A stretch of 64,000 bases of DNA from assembly GCA_022072225.1 (NCBI GenBank), contig JAJVIC010000001.1:124001-188000 (forward strand), given 5' to 3'. A program made the position numbers and the translations under genes. The notes beneath the pieces were generated by a model that saw only the letters and a list, made by a program, of their open reading frames with translations, made no database searches and had not been told where the DNA came from. Position 1 is the first letter of the stretch. The number at the start of each line of letters is the position of its first letter. Positions 60,771 to 64,000 of this stretch are shown piece after piece. Source of the stretch: Bacteroidia bacterium. GTDB taxonomy: Bacteria; Bacteroidota; Bacteroidia; SXHM01.

Positions 60771-62456
60771 ATGTTCAATCAAACCTTCCGCAATCTGGGC
60801 CGCATGCGCGAAATACTTGCCATTCTGGTAAAGTATGGGTTTGAAGACATAGTAACCAACTCCACACTACGCAATTTTGTATCCGAAGGACGCAGACACT
60901 CCTGGCTGAGGCAGGAAAAACCCGTATTTGAATACACTCGTTGGGAGCGCATACGCATGGCAGCCGAAGAACTGGGGCCAACCTTTATTAAACTGGCACA
61001 GGTACTGAGCATACGCCCCGACATGATGCCCGAACCCCTGATTAAAGAATTTGAAAAACTGCAAGACCGCGTACCCCCTTTTGATGTAAAAATAGCCAAG
61101 CAACTGATAGAAAAAGAACTGGGCGCTCCCATCAGCGAACTATTTGCCGAGTTCAGCGATAAACCCCTTGCCTCAGCCTCCATAGGCCAGGTACACAAAG
61201 CCCGCCTCAAAACCGGACAAGAAGTGGTAGTAAAAGTACAACGCCCCGAAGTAGCCGAAATAGTAGAGCGCGACCTTGCCATAATCAAAGATGTAGTAAA
61301 CCGTGCCGACCGCTACCTTAAAAAACAAGGCGTACTCAATGCCGCTGACGTAGTACGCGCCTTTGAACGCAGCATCAGCAAAGAATTAGACTATACCAAC
61401 GAAGCCCGAAACATAGAACGCTTCCGCAATTTTTACAAAAGCTACCGCAACTTCTACATACCCCGCGCCTACAAGCAATATACTACCAAAAAAGTAATGG
61501 TAATCGAGTTTGCCAACGGCTGCAAAATAAACGATGTAGTACAACTGCGCGCCTGGGGCCTCGACCCCCGCAAAGTAGCCGAAAACGGAATGGACATCTA
61601 CATGACTCAGATTATGGAATTCGGTCTCTTTCATGCCGACCCCCATCCGGGCAACGTAATGGTACGCAGAGACGGTGTTATATGCCTCATCGATTTTGGA
61701 ATGACCGGCCAACTTATGCCTAAAGACAAACAAAACTTTGCAGGCATATTTGTAAGCATGGCTCAGCAAGATGCCAAACGAATGGCCAACGCCCTGCGCA
61801 AACTCTCCGTGTCAGACAATATTGAAGACATGCGCCAGTTTCAATACGACCTGAACGAAATTATAGAAGACTTCATAGGCCTTGACGTAAGCGAAAGCAG
61901 CATTGCCGACATGGTAACCCGCCTGCAAAAAGTAATGTTCGACTACAAAATAGTAGTACCTGGAAGCGTGTTCCTCATCTTCCGCGCCTTCGCCATTCTC
62001 GAAGGAATAGGCAAACAGATACATCCTCATTTCAATACCTATGAATTCATTCGCCCGTATGGCAGAAAAATTATAGAAGAACAATTTTCGCCCAAAAGCC
62101 TTTTTAACGAAGCTCTCTACCGGGCCGAACAAATGACTGACTTTGCCAGCGGCCTGCCCCGCGACCTTAAAGAGCTGATGGCAAAACTCAAAAAAGGAAA
62201 AATACATTTTGAAATAGAACACCAGGGCTACGGCTACCTCCTCAAAAAGTGGGATAGCCTTACCAACCGCCTTGTAATAACCTTGCTCATCTTTGCTTTT
62301 ATTATTGGCTCAGCTATATCCATGACAGCCAATTGGGGACCTGATATGCCCCGCGAATACGGTATTCCCGTAATAAGCCTCTACGGTTTAATCTGTGCCG
62401 GAGTGCTTGGCCTAATGCTCTTCTATTCAGTACTGCGCAGAAGAGTGTATAAATAA
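60771..62456 (+). CDS. UbiB/ABC1 (AarF) family atypical kinase
   Basis: 561 residues. The ABC1-type kinase-like fold: KxGQ-type FIKLAQVLSIRPDMMP (about 73-88), the Ala-rich loop ASASIGQVHKA, VVVKVQRP (Lys), HADPHPGNVMV, and LIDFGMTGQL (DFG). Two C-terminal membrane helices (about 500-555). In Proteobacteria it supports ubiquinone synthesis; in Bacteroidota, which use menaquinone, its role is in quinone or lipid homeostasis and unclear. The coding strand favours A- and C-ending codons such as GTA, ATA and CCC, which leaves long antisense frames open. Confidence 0.95.
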   Translation: MFNQTFRNLGRMREILAILVKYGFEDIVTNSTLRNFVSEGRRHSWLRQEKPVFEYTRWERIRMAAEELGPTFIKLAQVLSIRPDMMPEPLIKEFEKLQDRVPPFDVKIAKQLIEKELGAPISELFAEFSDKPLASASIGQVHKARLKTGQEVVVKVQRPEVAEIVERDLAIIKDVVNRADRYLKKQGVLNAADVVRAFERSISKELDYTNEARNIERFRNFYKSYRNFYIPRAYKQYTTKKVMVIEFANGCKINDVVQLRAWGLDPRKVAENGMDIYMTQIMEFGLFHADPHPGNVMVRRDGVICLIDFGMTGQLMPKDKQNFAGIFVSMAQQDAKRMANALRKLSVSDNIEDMRQFQYDLNEIIEDFIGLDVSESSIADMVTRLQKVMFDYKIVVPGSVFLIFRAFAILEGIGKQIHPHFNTYEFIRPYGRKIIEEQFSPKSLFNEALYRAEQMTDFASGLPRDLKELMAKLKKGKIHFEIEHQGYGYLLKKWDSLTNRLVITLLIFAFIIGSAISMTANWGPDMPREYGIPVISLYGLICAGVLGLMLFYSVLRRRVYK

Positions 62457-62471
62457 TCTGCTCTGGAAAAA

Positions 62472-63398
62472 TCAGTCAGTTCCGTGCTTTGCATTATTAA
62501 TGCTCGCATTCAGTTCAAACCCTATGAGCAAAATCATAGAGTTAAACTGTATCCACAGCAGAATAATAATAAGCGCACCAATAGAACCATAAAGTTTGTT
62601 ATATTGACTGAAATTGTCAATAAAAAACGAGAAGCCCAGCGAAGCTACAATAGTAAGCAGCGTTGCCACCGTAGAACCAACCGAGAAAAAACGGTAGCGC
62701 GTTTTGCGCGAAGGCCCGAAATAATAAAGTATGGAAATAGCGAAAAAAATAAGCGCGATAATCACCAGCCACTGTCCCGCAGTTAGTAGGTAAAAGGTAA
62801 ATGCTTCCTTAATAAATCCCCGCGCCTCAAAAAAATTAATCGTCTTTTGTCCGAAAATAATAAGCAGAATAGCCGTGAAAGTGAGCACTGAAAGAATAAT
62901 GGTAATCATAATCGAATAAAGGCGCTGTATCAATGGCGGTCGGGTTTCTACGGTGTGGTAGGTTTTATTAAAAGCATCCATCATGGCATGAACCGCATTG
63001 GTTGAAAAATAAAGCGCCACAATAAAACCGATGGAAAGCAGCCCCGAGCGTTGTTGTTTAATAATATCTTCCAGCGTTGAACTGGCAGCGTTGTAAGCAT
63101 CTTCGGGCATAAGGTCGCTGAGTATGATAAGCAACTGGTCCTGGAAGCCTTCAACAGGGATATAAGCAATCAGTGTAAAAATGAAAATTATAGCCGGAAA
63201 AATGGCAAGAAAAAAGTCAAATGAAAGTGCCGAAGCCCTTGTTTGCAGCGAACCTTTTTGTAGTCCGCGAATAAAAAAGTCGGCTACATTGTAAAGCGGA
63301 ATTCCGTCAAACCCGGGCAGAATAATTTTTTTGGTAAGGTTCAGAAACGTTACTACCGGGAGCCAGTTCAGGAATTTTTGTTTCAGCTTTTTTAGCAT
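62472..63398 (-). CDS. YihY/BrkB family membrane protein
   Basis: 308 residues, six membrane helices. YihY family traits: ASALSFDFFLAIFPAIIFIF near residue 57, STNAVHAMMDAFNKTY, GSIGALIIILLWIQFNSMILLIGFELNA at the C-terminus. The family was once called RNase BN but is a membrane protein of unclear function. Convergent with ubiB, 15 bases apart, and 18 bases downstream of nadC on the same strand. Confidence 0.93.
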   Translation of the reverse strand: MLKKLKQKFLNWLPVVTFLNLTKKIILPGFDGIPLYNVADFFIRGLQKGSLQTRASALSFDFFLAIFPAIIFIFTLIAYIPVEGFQDQLLIILSDLMPEDAYNAASSTLEDIIKQQRSGLLSIGFIVALYFSTNAVHAMMDAFNKTYHTVETRPPLIQRLYSIMITIILSVLTFTAILLIIFGQKTINFFEARGFIKEAFTFYLLTAGQWLVIIALIFFAISILYYFGPSRKTRYRFFSVGSTVATLLTIVASLGFSFFIDNFSQYNKLYGSIGALIIILLWIQFNSMILLIGFELNASINNAKHGTD

Positions 63399-63416
63399 AC
63401 TTATTTTTCCTTACGC

Positions 63417-64000
63417 TTATGGAGAAGTTGCTTTAAGGCTTAAATCTAAACTATTGATGTGGTGCGTAAGCGCACCCACCGAAATAAAATCAACACCGGT
63501 TTCGGCATAGGCGCGTATGTTGCTTTCGTTTATACCACCCGATGCTTCTGTTTCGTATTTCCCGTTTATGAGTGCTACAGCCTCTTTAAGCTTTTCGGGT
63601 GTGAAGTTGTCCAGCATAATGCGGTGAATCCCGCCTATGGCAAGCACCTCACGTACATCGTCAAGCGTTCGGGTTTCAACTTCAATACGCAGGTTCAGTT
63701 TTTTTTCTTTCAGGTAGTGCTGTGTTTTTTCAATCGCTTTGGTAATTCCACCGCAAAAATCAATGTGGTTGTCTTTGAGCAAAATCATGTCGTAAAGACC
63801 AAATCGGTGATTTTCGCCACCACCCGTTTTTACGGCCAATTTTTCAATTTCTCTTAAAAGAGGTGTTGTTTTGCGTGTGTCTAACAGTTTAGCTTTTGTA
63901 TGTTTAATAAGTTGATTCAATTGCTTTGTTTTGGTAGCAATGCCGCTCATGCGCTGCATAAAATTAAGTACTACGCGTTCGCTTTTCAGAATGGAAAGTT
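63417..64000 (-). CDS. nadC: nicotinate-nucleotide diphosphorylase (quinolinate phosphoribosyltransferase), C-terminal part
   Basis: Makes nicotinate mononucleotide from quinolinate and PRPP in NAD synthesis. The frame stays open to the right edge of the window, so the N-terminus is missing. Motifs: SERVVLNFMQRMSGIATKT, LLDTRKTTPLLREIEKLAV, NHRFGLYDMILLKDNH and VEVETRTLDDVRE, then HRIMLDNFTPE and the Ser-Gly-Gly ASGGI. It shares strand and close spacing with the YihY gene. Confidence 0.96.
   Translation of the reverse strand, partial: LSILKSERVVLNFMQRMSGIATKTKQLNQLIKHTKAKLLDTRKTTPLLREIEKLAVKTGGGENHRFGLYDMILLKDNHIDFCGGITKAIEKTQHYLKEKKLNLRIEVETRTLDDVREVLAIGGIHRIMLDNFTPEKLKEAVALINGKYETEASGGINESNIRAYAETGVDFISVGALTHHINSLDLSLKATSP

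Noticed and set aside
60779-61288. 169-codon antisense frame within the UbiB-family gene
   Set aside because: The plus-strand protein is a full UbiB-family match; the antisense frame results from its A/C-ending codon use.

Overview
The window reads as a piece of a Bacteroidota chromosome (class not fixed by the sequence). It is moderately AT-rich. Two predicted secreted proteins carry type IX secretion signals: a PhoD-like phosphatase with a C-terminal sorting domain, and a PKD protein with a gliding-motility-type C-terminal domain. Several genes are preceded by the Bacteroidota -7 element TAnnTTTG. The intergenic repeats have the look of short families common in this phylum.

Left flank (1-13800): the end of an RluA-type pseudouridine synthase, a small helical-repeat protein, a 1179-residue predicted outer-membrane barrel, an AbiE-like toxin/antitoxin pair, the PhoD-like phosphatase, an LTA-synthase-like sulfatase-fold enzyme, an unrecognised 319-residue protein preceded by a 42-bp tandem repeat array, two exported proteins, and rdgB carrying an in-frame repeat insertion. 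From about 12780 to 14980 several different repeat families are packed around rdgB and the first genes of the polysaccharide locus.

Centre (13813-57423): a very large surface-polysaccharide (O-antigen/capsule type) locus of about 44 kb. It opens with a plus-strand block: gmd and fcl (GDP-L-fucose), a polytopic membrane protein, a first Wzm/Wzt export ABC transporter and a glycosyltransferase. A long, mostly minus-strand block follows. In all there are about fourteen glycosyltransferases (GT2, GT4, GT61, GT11 and GT8-like), four SAM methyltransferases plus one FkbM type, three acyltransferases, a formyltransferase next to a deacetylase-like protein, an SGNH hydrolase, two DegT-type sugar aminotransferases, an epimerase, a flippase-like LPG_synthase_TM protein, a class-II glutaminase fused to an N-acetyl-sugar amidotransferase, an ATP-grasp/HAD fusion, and a second complete Wzm/Wzt pair. 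The locus ends with a HisH/HisF pair of the LPS type. The minus-strand run is broken by single or paired plus-strand genes, which suggests modular assembly. A second 42-bp array lies inside the locus, upstream of a fibronectin-type-III protein.

Right flank (57471-64000): conserved housekeeping genes, namely a retropepsin-like protease, malate dehydrogenase, a T9SS type-B protein, a UbiB/ABC1 kinase, a YihY/BrkB membrane protein and the 3' part of nadC, which runs off the window.

The observations most worth following are two tandem arrays with exactly the same 42-bp period but different sequence, each upstream of an accessory gene on the same strand; the mobile repeat inserted in frame into rdgB; the self-contained glutaminase/sugar-amidotransferase fusion coexisting with a HisFH pair whose HisF appears to lack a catalytic Asp; and the ATP-grasp/HAD fusion. 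No tRNA, rRNA, CRISPR array or insertion sequence was recognised.
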